A stretch of 64,000 nt of DNA from Tillus elongatus (Eukaryota > Arthropoda > Insecta > Coleoptera > Cleridae). Under the pieces are notes generated by a model, which was not told the DNA's origin, made no database searches, and saw only the letters and a program-made list of their open reading frames with translations. Shown here piece after piece: positions 27,730-56,446 of the stretch (positions within the stretch are counted from its first letter, which is position 1; each line of letters begins with the position of its first letter). The stretch covers positions 23,123,739 to 23,187,738 of the forward strand of contig OZ023267.1 of NCBI GenBank assembly GCA_964006375.1, written 5' to 3'. The position numbers and the translations under genes were made by a program.

Positions 27730-30117
27730 ACTTTCCTCACATCCCAACACACAGCTCAAATCCCTTGGATCTCTTTCTTACTACAAATCCTGACTGCTAT
27801 AAGATATCAGTCACCGCCCCCCTGGGTCGCTCAGACCACGGCATGGTCACTGCTTCCTGCGCGATGCAACCCGAGGTCACACAGTCATCACACCCACGTA
27901 TCGTTTGGCACTACAACTCCACGAACTGGGACGAAATGTGAGATTACTTTTCCTCCTTTCCATGGGCTTCTGTCTGCTTCTCTCATCCTGACCCCTCTGA
28001 TATCTCACAAAACGTCACCGAAATCATCCAAGCTGGCATGGAATTATTTATTCCACGTACACAGAAAACCTCTGCAGCCACTCAAAAGCCCTGGTTCTCT
28101 AAATCCTGTGACAAGGCCAGACTTGAAAAGGTCAAAGCGCACAAAAAGCTTCTACACAATCCCAGTCAAGAAAACCGTCAAGCATTTAACGACGCAAGAA
28201 ACTGCTATGTCCACATTCTTTCTGAGGCAAAAAACTCGTTTAATAACCACATCAAAAACAAAGTCCTCTTAAGCTCCAGTGGCAGTAAACCCTTCTGGAC
28301 TCTTGCTAAATCTATTGGGAATAATTTCTGCAAGAGCACGTTCCCACCTCTTGTCTCAGGGGATGAAATTGTTTCTACCGCCCTGGGCAAGGCTGAACTT
28401 TTTGCCTCGTTGTTCGCCGGCAATTCTACTCTCAACCCACCTCCGAATGTCCAACCTCCAACAGTCCCCAATGTCGCACATAAAATGACGGATATCATTT
28501 TCAAAACTAGAAAGGTACGAAAGATGCTCTCTTCTCTTAATACGAGGAAAGCCTCTGGCCTTGACGAGATCCCAGCAATTGTTCTCAAAAAATGCGCACC
28601 AGAACTTGCTCCTGTCCTGACTCGCCTGTTTCAGATATCTTACAATAGAGGCATATTCCTAGTAACTGGAAAACTGCTCGAGTACAACCCGTCCCTAAGA
28701 AAGGATTGAAAGCGCTTCCTAACAACTACAGGCCTATTTCTCTCCTTTCAGTCATCTCTAAAGTGATGGAAAACTATATAAACACTGAATTACTAAAATT
28801 TCTTGAAAAACACAGCCTAATCCACGACAGTCAGTATGGATTCCGTCAGCGCAGATCAACTGCCGACCTCCTTTCCTTTGTCACCCATTCTTGGAACAAG
28901 TCTATGGAACTACACAGTGAATCCCAGATTGTCGCTCTAGACATATCCAAAGCATTCGACCAGGTCTGGCACACAGCGCTACTTAATATACTACCGGCCT
29001 ATGGCCTACCACCAAAACTCTGTACGTGGACAGCAAATTTCCTCTTCAACCGGAGCATTTGGGTTGTCGTGGGTGGCCATTCCTCTAAACTGTATCCAAT
29101 TAATGCAGGAGTTCCTCAAGGTTCAGCTTTAGCCCCTACTTTGTTTCTTCTCCACATCAATGACCTCCTCTCTAGCACATCCAACCCAGTTCAGTTACGC
29201 GGACGATAGCACCCTCCACTCCAATATACAATACACTAAGCCTGTCTCTTTAGCCCAACTAGATGAGGATCGCAGACTCATGGAGGGTTCTATCTCCGCG
29301 GATCTCCAAAAAATATTGGACTGGGGAAGTAGAAATCTTGTACAATTCAACACCACCAAATCACAGTCTTGCTTTCTTTCTCATAAGAGATACACCAGCA
29401 CTAGACCCATCACAATAAACAACCAAGTTATTCAAAGTAATGAGTCCTTTTCACGTGTTGGCATTCTCTGTGGATCGAAATCTCAATTGGCACCAACATG
29501 TCACATCAATACATCAATTGCAGAAGCGGCTGCTAAGAAATTAGGTTTCCTCTTCCGGGCTTGCAAATATTTTTCACCAGCTAATCTCTATACTTTATAT
29601 ACTTCACAAATAAGACCAAACCTCGAATACTGCTCCCACATCTGGGGTGCTGCTGCCGCTTCTACATTCTCTATCCTGGACTCCATTCAAAAGAGAGCTA
29701 TACGTCTCATCGGTGACCCTACCCTTACCCAAAGGCTGACATCCCTTGCCCACCGACGTGCCGTTGGTGACCTCTCTCTCTTTTATAGATAGCTGCATGG
29801 GCACTGCTCAGGAGCTTTCTTCCTTAGTTCCTCCACCTGCTTCCCCCAACAGATCTACCAGGGGAACAGAGCGAATGCACCCTTTTACTGTCCAGGTCAC
29901 TAGACATAGAACATCTTGTTATGCCCGCTTTTTTGTCCCGAGGACTTCCAAGTTGTGGAACTCCTTGCTGGCACATGTTTTTCCTTCTCCCCCGAACCTC
30001 CAAACCTTCAAGTCAAGAATTAACAAGTTGCCTCTTTCCTCCTTGTCGACACCCACGGTACGATAGTATTTAGGCTGTAAGCCCTCGTGGTATATTGTTG
30101 AAATTTAAAAAAAATTA
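27730..30117 (+). mobile_element. Non-LTR retrotransposon, family A copy a
   Basis: 5'-truncated element inserted into the KRR1 copy 4 intron (target gatatcgttatttta | attttatgatatc). Blocks in order: end of the AP-endonuclease (RSDHGMV near 27833), linker (PWFSKSCDKARLEKVKAHKK), RT core (RKASGLDEIPAIVLKKCAPE; NNYRPISLLSVISKVME; YGFRQRRSTADLLSFVTH; VALDISKAFDQVWH; GVPQGSALAPTLFLLHINDL; YADDSTLHSN), and a C-terminal thumb with QIRPNLEYCSHIWGAAAAST and FVPRTSKLWNSL. It ends in an A-rich tail after gtatttaggctgtaagccctcgtgg. A few frameshifts (near 27940, 28660, 29195, 29790) make it inactive but it is the best copy of this RT in the window. CR1/Jockey-like by the APE-RT layout. Confidence 0.9.
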
Positions 30118-30454
30118 AAATTTTATGATATCAGAGCAATAAGCACCGTCCGACAATGCCTCTCTTGCAATGCATGAAATTACGGGACCCGTCTACTTGA
30201 GGATCGGCCATAATGGTTATTAAATTTGAAGAGTGGTGTAATAAGTGATAAAATACAAACAAAAATACCTTGTTTTCTTCTCGTTCTGGTGGAAGGGGTG
30301 TATATGGTTTCTTCTCTTTCTTCTTCTTTGGTTGCTTGCGTTTACTAATATTCTTATTAACATACTTGGGTGAGAACCTGGCCCAATTTTCATTTTTTAA
30401 CTTAGGATCTTTTGCAAGGTTTTTTTTATCATTAAGGCTTTTATGTTGTATATT

Positions 30455-30558
<104 letters not shown>

Positions 30559-30692
30559 TTGTGTCCATAACAATCCTTCTAACTTGTTGTAGACCCTTGT
30601 ATGGGCCAACAGCTGAAACTGTGTTTCCTTGAACCAAAACCAAAAAATCCGTTAATAATTCTATAGACTTTAGTGTGTTGCCATTTGGTCTA

Positions 30693-47857
<17,165 letters not shown>

Positions 47858-48994
47858 TGTTCCAAACAATTAATGCAGGTTATTATTGTATGGTAGGACC
47901 AGGAATAATGATTCAAACAATTCTGCAAGTGTAATCAATTTTAATATTTGTAACATCAACATCTTTCCTACAAAATAATCATTAACATTGCTTTATAGGT
48001 ATGATCATCGTTGTCTAGAAATGGTCACGTTTCATCTTATTTTTAGGAGCGTGCCATCAAGGTCAGTAAAGGTATCAGCAGTAACTTTTATTTAGCTGCA
48101 TTAGGCTGTGTATTCCTTCTCACAACATTGCATAAGATTCTGTTGTATGTACCTTATTATTTTAATTCTTTATCTTCCTTATTCTGTCCCTTTTTATGTA
48201 ATTTTAGAATTAATTAAGCACTACTTGCATTAATGAGCTTCTTCTTTAACAGTTTATTAAGTACACTTTCTACAGTGTATAGGTACAATTTTTTAAAATT
48301 TGTTAGCTGTTTGTTTAGTGGTATTGTGCATCGATCCCGTAATTTTTTAAATACTGATCGCATCGCAAGGAAACTGATATTTATAGATATGCTAAAGGTT
48401 TTTACACTATATGTGAGATATTTTCCTGCTTCATTCAAGCGGTTATTTAACGATGTGTCTATTTGAAACTAAATGTACTAAAGGCAGGTATGGACTATAT
48501 AATGAAAGCAAATTTAATGAATAATCCCATTTTATAATTTTTTAATTTAAATTTGGACAGTATCACTATTATTACAATCTCTAATGGAAGAAGATGAAAT
48601 TCGTAATTTTTTGGAGAATATGTGTGTTTTGAACTATTTGAACATCATTTAGTGCATACAAGTTTTCAAATCGAAGGTGTGGATTGAAACTTCGCATAGC
48701 ACAAATTTCTACTTAGGCTAAAAAATTGTTAAAAAATAAGTATATGTTGAGAGTATGTAATGCTGCAATATGACCTAGGCTGTAATATTATGCCTATGTT
48801 TAATGCCCCCAGGTGTCACTATTTAATGAGAATGTAACGTTGGTACCAGCCACTGTGATTTTTTTATGCCAATGATCTGTCACAGAAGAGGCTGGCTTTG
48901 GTAAAATGAGGTTTATGAGGTAAAACTGCATCCTGACTTCTCGATTGACCATTGTAATTGAAAATCATGTACCAAACTGTTAACATCTTATTGG
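47858..48994. other. ETFDH 3' flank
   Basis: The 3' UTR must start here, but I could not assign a polyadenylation site; no AATAAA lies in the first few hundred bases. No other gene seen. Confidence 0.4.
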
Positions 48995-49002
48995 GGTTAG
49001 AG

Positions 49003-51565
49003 CAGGGATAGGGAAACTTTTTCCTTCGCGTGCCAATATTTACTAACGAAATATATGGCGGGCAAAGTTATTGAATTTTTGACTATGTTATATTATATAC
49101 TGAAATAAAAATATTGATATGTATTTTCTGAACCACTAATTTATTGTGCAATACTACAAAATAACTGATGTAATTGCAATTAAACTTTTAAGTTTGCTGT
49201 GAAGTAGAAGGTTGAGGAGCTCTAGTCTTTGTGGGGACATGTGAATGTGACATGTGGAACTGTTTTTGTTTCTGCATGATTTCGTCATAAGCCGGCTCCA
49301 TTTGTTATGTTGAAATTTTTAACAGTGAAAAAAGGTGGTCATCCGAAAGCCTATTACGAAGACAATTTTTTCTTAGTTTCATTGTTGAAAACGTTTGTTC
49401 ACACAAATAGCTTGTACCAAACATAGCCATTATTTTTTGGGCGTGGGCAACTATATTTGGGTATTGTGTCCTAGATAAGGACTTATAAAATTCCAATTTG
49501 CTGGTGTTAAGAAATAGTTACTTCAAATGGGTATTGCATTGCATCTCAATTAGTTCAAGTTGGATGTTAGCAGGTGCTTCATCGACGTTGACATTGAAAG
49601 GCATCGAAAAAATATTTAGTGACGACTCAATTCCCTTAAAATCTTGAAATCTCTTGTCAAATTCCTCATGCAGTTTCTTCAGTTGTTGAGCGAACCTATT
49701 TAAGTTGTCGTCTGAGACAGGTGATATACTGCTCAGTTTGGGAAAATGTGTAAGTTCATTTTTCTCTACACAACTGCAAAATAATTTAAGCTGCAATTTG
49801 AAGGCTGTTAAATGTCCCCAAAGCTCATCTAAGAATTGATTCTTGCCCTGGAGCTTCGTATTTAATTTATTTAGGTGTGACAGCAAATTGGTGAAAAATG
49901 CAAAATCAGGAAGCCAATTTTCGTCAGACAGGATCTTAAAGTCGTCCCATTTTCCTTGCACCGTCCGAAAGTCTTGAATCTCCTTTGTTAAGTTCCACAC
50001 TCTCTAAAATGCATTACCACAGCTTAACCATCTCACTTTAGTATGGTAGAGGACATCAGAGAACTCGCTTTCGGTGGATTTTAGAAATTTTTGGAATTAT
50101 CTATGCTTCAAACCCCGTGCACGTATTGTGTTGATAAGTTTAGCAACCACACTCAAAACGGGTTTTATGTCAATAGCTGCTTAACACAACACATCCTGGT
50201 GTATTAAACAGTGCAAAAATAACACATTATTATCGGGATTTTCTTTGCAAAATATACCCATAAACCCCAAATTGCTGCCCACCATATTGGGTGCTCCATC
50301 CGTGGTTATGTTACATAATTTATCCATAGGCAAGTTGAACTTTGAAATACCCTCAAAACAAGAATCGTAAATAATTTTTCCAGTGGTTTTTCCTTTCAAG
50401 GATTGTAAGCCAGCTAATTCTTCGGTTATGTTGAACTCTGAATCAATTCCTCTGACAAAAATCAGCAATTGGGCAGTATCGCTCACGTCTGTGCTCTCAT
50501 CCATGGTTAGAGAAAAGTAGTCAAATTCATTACAATTCTTTTCCAGCTGTGACAATAATTGTTCAGTGATGGCGTCAATTCGATCAGTTATTGTTGTCCG
50601 TGATAAAGCTAAAGATTGAAACTCTTTACTTTTTTCTGGACAAATGATGTTGCTTACAGCCACCATACAATCTTTTACAAATTCACCATCCGAGAATGTT
50701 TTGTTAGTTTTAGCAATTTTGTAAGTTACAACATAACTTGCCAGTGTTGCAGCCTTTCGAGTATCAGTTTGCTTTGTGAACATGTTCTGCTGTCCACATA
50801 ACTTCTCTTTTTGCGTTTCAACAAAAGACTTTCTCGCTGCCTCTGTCATAGATGAATATTTCTCATTTGAATGTTTTTTTTTGAGAAGTGTCGAGATAAA
50901 TTAAAATCTTTAAACACTGCAACTGCATATTTCCATGACCACTCTTTTTTTTAAACTCGACACTCAGAATCGACTTTGCGTTTTTTTGGTCGTTATTTTG
51001 ATGCTGTTACAAAACAACAAGGCCAGCATCAATACGTCGCCCAAACAAACATATCTTACAATCAAATCATTTTAAGAAACAAAAAGTGATGAAATTTACG
51101 CTACTCGTATATTATTATCTGAAGAAACTGTTTTCAGATTTTACATACAAAGTATATGATTACATCTTACCTTGCGGATTTAAAAATGTCACCGTCTGTT
51201 AGCTGACTGTTGTAGTTTCGTAAGTAGGCGTACAAACATGCGATTTGAAGTAAGACAAAACTCTGACTGTGGCAGTGCGACCGGCGGCGTGGACACGGGC
51301 AGCCAAGGGAGGGCGCACGGGAGGGGCGGCCGACCGCGCGCGCCCGCGCAAGCTGCAACAATCGGATTGGAGTTTGGTTGTCACTCATACCGCCCGCGCT
51401 AGCGAAACAATACGTGATTGTTTTATGGGTGTCGTGCACTGCCAATGAGAATGGCATTTCTGACAACACGAAAACTTCACTTGATTTTTGTTTGATGGTC
51501 GCGGCCCGGATTCCAACGCTTCTCGGGCCGGAGATGGCCCGCGGGCCGTAGTTTCGTCATCCCTG
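49003..51565 (-). mobile_element. hAT transposon, GTF2IRD2-like family
   Basis: Termini CAGGGATAGGGAAACT (49003) and, reverse complemented, CAGGGATGACGAAACT (ends 51565). Flanks ggttagag (48995-49002) and ggttagac (51566-51573) give an 8-bp target duplication with one mismatch. 2563 bp. The right terminal region is GC-rich (51280-51370), unlike the rest of the window. Confidence 0.92.
49305..51000 (-). pseudogene. GTF2IRD2/ZBED-like hAT transposase, broken
   Basis: Minus strand, from N- to C-terminus: decayed zinc-finger region (about 50840-51000; FKKKEWSWKYAVAVF, with the usual CxxC part lost), a large open block 50181-50849 with FDYFSLTMDESTDVSDTAQL (first catalytic Asp region) and LCNITTDGAPNMVGSNLGFM (second) and FLHCLIHQDVLC, then 49518-50000, and a C-terminal hATC block with MFGTSYLCEQTFSTMKLRKN ending at 49305. 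The last motif is typical of GTF2IRD2/FAM200/ZBED-like hAT proteins. Stops near 50000-50180 and 49500 split it. Confidence 0.85.
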
Positions 51566-51573
51566 GGTTAGAC

Positions 51574-52394
51574 CAACAAAACAAAATTTTATTTTTGTCT
51601 AAGATGCTAAAAGTGACCATAAAATTAAAAATAAGGTACAAAGTTTTTTTCAATGGCCATGATCTTTACCAGCCTTAATTGATTTTTCGAATTTTCCGTT
51701 TTTTATACATTTGTGAGAAATTGAGTAAGACTGTCCAGAAGACAATTTTTGTGTGTGATTATAATTTTTTTACCTTTCATATTCAAAGTTGCATTATTCT
51801 CAACTACATCATCCACTGCCATATTTTAGGTTATTTAGTTGGTTTTATCTCCTTTTTTTTGTGACTGTTACACATAAACCAATATTTTACATACTAAAAC
51901 CATTAAGCATGAAAATTGATGACACTTGCATATAATTTTCTGGTCCTTTAAAAAGGTAGTAAAAATTTAAATTTATGTCAATGAAAATTTAAGAAGAAAT
52001 GTAAAAATAACATAAAGTGCCTTACGACTCTTAACTTAACTTCATTTATTTGTTTTGTATAATATGTAAGTTTAAATGTTTATTTGAATTATAATTAGAT
52101 ATTATTGTATATACTATTTAAGTGAAAACCAGTACTTCCATATTTATATGTAGCATATTTTTGTTTTTTTTAATGCTGTAAAAATTTTGAATAATTTACT
52201 CAGGTGTATTGTCTTTGTTATCAAATTTAAATGTAATATATTTATACAATAAGTAAAAGAGTTTTATTTTTTCTGTTTTATTCTGAGGGAAATCAGAGTT
52301 TTTGTGATATACTTCTTATCAAACAATTTAATTTTGTTACAAATATCAATAACAGAATACTTGATATGGTTCTTTCCTCTCGTTCTTGTCAAGT
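51574..52394. other. AT-rich stretch without gene
   Basis: No domain or element border could be recognised. Confidence 0.4.
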
Positions 52395-54583
52395 TGATTT
52401 TTTTTTAATTTTTTTTTTTTTCAACAACACACCACGAGGGCTTAGAGCCTAAATACTATCGTGCCGTGGGTGTCGACAAGGAGGTAAGAGGCAACTTGTT
52501 AATTCTAGACTTGAAGGTTTGGATGTTCAGAGGAGAAGGAAAAACATGTGCCGGCAAGGAATTCCACAACTTGGAAGTCCTCGGGACAAAAAAGCGGACA
52601 TAACAAGATGTTCTATGTCTAGTGACCTGGGCAGTAAAAGGGTGCATTCACTCTGTTCCCCTGGTAGATCTGTTGGGGGCAGCAGGTGGAGGAACTATGG
52701 AGGAAAGCTCCTCTGAGCAGTGCCCGTGCAGATATCTATAAAAGAGAGAGAGGTCACCAACAGCATGTCGGTGGGCAAGGGATGGCAGCCTTTGGGTGAG
52801 GGTAGGGTCACCGATGAGACATATAGCTCTCTTCTGAATGGAGTCCAGGATAGCGAGTGTAGAAGCGGCAGCAGCACCCCAGATGTGAGAGCAGTATTCG
52901 TGAAGTATATAAGGTATAGAGATTAGCTGGTGGAAAGTATTTGCGAGCCCGGAAGAGGAAACCTAATTTCTTAGCAGCCTCTTCTGCAATTGATTTGACA
53001 TGTTGGTGCCAATTGAGATTTCGATCCACAGAGATGCCAACAAGTGAAAAGGACTCATTACTTTGAATAACTTGGTTGTTTATTGTGATGGGTCTAGGGC
53101 TCGTGTGTGTCTTATGAGAAAGAAATCAAGACGACTGTAATTTGGTGGGGTTGAATTGTACAAGATTTCTACTTCCCCAGTCTAATATTTTTTGGAGATC
53201 CACGGAGATAGAACCCTCCATGAGTCTGCGTCCTCATCTAGTTGGGCTAAAGAGACAGGCTTAGGATATTGTATATTGGAGTGTAGGGTGCTGTCGTCCG
53301 CGTAACTGTGAACTGGGTTGGATGTGCTAGAGAGGCGGTCATTGATGTGGAGAAGAAACAAAGTAGGGGCTAAAGCTGAACCTTGAGGAACCCCTGCATT
53401 AATTGGATACAGTTTAGAGGAATGGCCATCCACGACAACAGAAATGCTCCGGTTAGAGAGAAAATTTGCTGTCCACGTACAGAGTTTTGGTAGTAGGCCA
53501 TAGGCCGGTAGTTTATTAAGCAGCGGTGCGTGCCAGACCTGGTCGAATGCTTTGGATATGTCTAGAACGACAATCTGGGATTCACCGTGTAGTTCCATAG
53601 ACTTGTTCCAAGAATGGGTGACAAAGGAAAGGAGGTCGGCAGTTGATCTGCGCTAACGGAATCCATACTGCCTGTCGTGGATTAGACTGTGTTCGGTGTT
53701 TATATACTTTTCCATCACTTTAGAGATGACTGAAAGGAGAGAAATAGGCCTGTAGTTGCTAGGAAGCGCTTTCGATCCTTTCATGGGGACGGGTTGTACT
53801 CGAGCAGTTTTCCAATTACTAGGGAATATGCCTCTATTGTAAGATGTCTGAAACAGACGAGTCAGGACAGGAGCAAGTTCTGGTGCGCATTTTTTGAGAA
53901 CAATTGCTGGGATCTCGTCAAGGCCAGAGGTTTTCCTGGTATTAAGAGAAGAGAGCAACTTTCGTACCTTTCTAGTTTTGAAAATGATATCCGTCATTGT
54001 ATGCGTGACATTGGGGACTGTTGGTGGTTGAACATTTGGAGGTGGGTTGAGAGTTGAATTGCCGGCGAATGAGGCAAAAAGTTCAGCCTTGCCCAGGGCG
54101 GTAGAAACAATTTCATCCCCTGAGACAAGAGGTGGGAACGTGCTCTTGCAGAAATTATTCCCAATAGATTTAGCAAGAGTGCAGAAGGGTTTGCTGCCGC
54201 TGGAGCTTAAGAGTACTTTGTTTTTGATGTGGTTATAAAACGAGTTTTTTGCCTCAGAAAGAATGCAGACATAGCGGTTTCTTGTGTCGTCAAATGCTTG
54301 ACGGTTTTCTTGACTGGGATTGTGTAGAAGCTTTTTGTGAGCTTTGACCTTTTCAAGTCTGGCCTTGTCACAGGATTTAGAGAACCAGGGCTTTTGAGTG
54401 GCTGCAGAGGTTTTCTGTGTACGTGGAATAAATAATTCCATGCCAGCTTGGATAATTTCGGTGACGTTTTGTGAGATATCAGAGGGGTCAGGATGAGAGA
54501 AGCAGACAGACGCCCATGGAAATGAGGAAACGTAATCTCGCATTTCGTCCCAGTTCGCGGAGTTGTAGTGCCAAACGAGTTGA
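52395..54583 (-). mobile_element. Non-LTR family A copy c
   Basis: Minus strand, from the T-rich stretch (A tail) at 52395 to a 5' break at 54583. Carries the same blocks as copy a: PWFSKSCDKARLEKVKAHKK, RKTSGLDEIPAIVLKKCAPE, ALPSNYRPISLLSVISKVME, VLDISKAFDQVWHAPLLNKL, GVPQGSALAPTLFLLHINDR, SYADDSTLHSN. It has a 27-bp loss after MEKYINTE, a deletion near 52900, and frameshifts. Long open blocks (53653-54583) suggest it is fairly young. Confidence 0.9.
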
Positions 54584-54585
54584 GA

Positions 54586-55960
54586 CTGCAAATGAATTTC
54601 CTGTTGCTGTTGACGGTTATCATCCTTCATTGTTTGCTACTGTTGATACTGAGATCTCTAAAGTTTCTTCATTTGGCGGGAATACTGATCATTTGTCTTA
54701 CAACGTTAGGCAGTGTAATTTTATTGACTTATATTCTCATCTGGAGGTGTCATGGGACGAGCTCAATGACTTCACAGATATAAACTCAATGATGGAGTGT
54801 TTTTACTTAAAACTTTATAATATATTTGACCTGTTTGTTTCTAAGACAACTCTGAGAGCTGGATATTGATTTCCTGTGTGGTTTTCTAAGGAAACAAAAC
54901 GTAACATTAAACAAAAATATAACTATTGGCGTAAATTCAAAAAATATAGTAACTGAATATTTTGAGAAATGCAAAGATTTGCGAATTAAAATCAACAGGG
55001 ATATTCAGGTTTCTTATCAGAATTTTGTGAGGAAAGTCGAGCAGGATCTTAAACTTAACCCCAACAAGCTGTGGAGTTACTTCTCACAATTAAATAGTAA
55101 ATCTTATTTTCCAAATAATCTTTCTGGGCAGGAACTAGTTGATGGGTTCGCCTCCCATTTTAGGAACAATTTTTCTCCTAGTGGCTCCCAATGTCTTGTC
55201 TCAAGTACGAATAATAATGTCAAAACTTTTTTTATCAACAGATTGGATGATATGGATATATTAAAGGCAGCTAAAAAAATCAAGGCCCATTTTTCAACTG
55301 GTCCTGACTTGGTACCTGCTTTTTTTGTTAAAGACTGTCTCGTATTTTTCTAGTTCTGCTTACAAAGATTTTTAACCTTATACTTGAATCATCTGCTTTC
55401 CCTGAAGTTTGGAAATTATCACGTGGTTTTCCGATATTTAAAGCAGGTTAAAGGACTCTTTTTTCCAATTATCATATGGTGTCAATTTGTTGCGTCTTCT
55501 GTAAAATTTTTGAAGCTGCTTTATATGAACATATATCTTTTAACATAAAGAATAGATTATCTGTTTTTCAACATTGCTTCATGGCAAGTCGTTCTACAGT
55601 CACGAATTTAGTCACAAGGACACAGTTTATTGATGCAGCTCTTGAGGATCATAGCCAAGTCGATGTTATATATGCAGACCTTTCGAAGGCTTTTGGCCAC
55701 CTTAATCATACGGTTATTATTGACATGCTGCACTGTCTTGGTTTCTCAGGGAATTTGATCGAGCTATTTAAAACGCATCTTAGCGGACGAAAGCAGTTAA
55801 TTGAAATTAAGGGCTTTAAATCAGATAGCTCTGAAATATGTTCTGGAGTGCCACAGGGCTCCATCCTTGTTCCGGTTCTCTTTAATATTTCTATTGATGG
55901 TATATGGCGTGAGCGGAGATCTATAGGGGTGCATTACAACTGGTACAATAGTGTGTACTA
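54586..55960 (+). mobile_element. Jockey-like non-LTR fragment, plus strand
   Basis: Begins directly beside the 5' break of family A copy c. Blocks: end of the endonuclease (VAVDGYHPSLFATVDTEISK), a linker (WDELNDFTDINSMMECFYLK; LNPNKLWSYFSQLNSKSYFP), then the RT in shifting frames (FSTGPDLVPAFFVKDC; VSICCVFCKIFEAALYEHIS; VIYADLSKAFGHLNHTVIID; CSGVPQGSILVPVLFNISID). It breaks off at about 55915, before the YADD motif, so it is truncated at both ends. Confidence 0.85.
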
Positions 55961-56129
55961 GGGGCAACATAGACTATAATACAATCAGAGAATGACTGTT
56001 TATGATTGAGTGGGGAGATATGTATTGTCAAAGCGACATTAATAACAAGTCACAAATACTATGTACTAAAATTACAGTCATTTAGATGAAATTTCATTAA
56101 AAAAAAACCATTAGTTTATAGTTTATAAT

Positions 56130-56440
56130 CAGGTTCCATGGTTCAATGTAGAAATATTTAATAAAATTAGGAAAAGGGATAATTATTATAATCGATATAA
56201 ATATACTAATGATGAAAGGAACTCGACACGATATAAACAGCGCAGAAATAAAGTTGTCAGATTAATAAGGTCAGTAAGCTGAAGTATTATGAACAGAAAA
56301 TTTATGATTGCAGGAAAAATAAAAAATATTGTGGATTATTGTGGATTGTATTATGCGGAAGTATTATGAACAGAAAATTTATGTTAGCAGGAAAAATAAA
56401 ACATTATTGTGGATTATAAGAAATATTGAATAAGATTATT
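56130..56440 (+). mobile_element. Non-LTR linker fragment with internal repeat
   Basis: Reads PWFNVEIFNKIRKRDNYYNR, then YKQRRNKVVRLIRS, the segment between endonuclease and RT of Jockey-like elements. The words attatgaacagaaaatttatg and gcaggaaaaataaaa occur twice (about 56286 and 56363), a local duplication. Confidence 0.6.
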
Positions 56441-56446
56441 GTGGAT

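Noticed and set aside
28205..28588. Antisense open frames over retrotransposon copies (also 33541-33741, 53794-54238, 57892-58143)
   Set aside because: They mirror RT coding sequence and have no independent motifs.
51167..51469. Arg/Pro/Ala-rich protein in the GC-rich patch
   Set aside because: Low-complexity frames open on both phases in a GC-rich terminal region of a hAT element; composition explains them.
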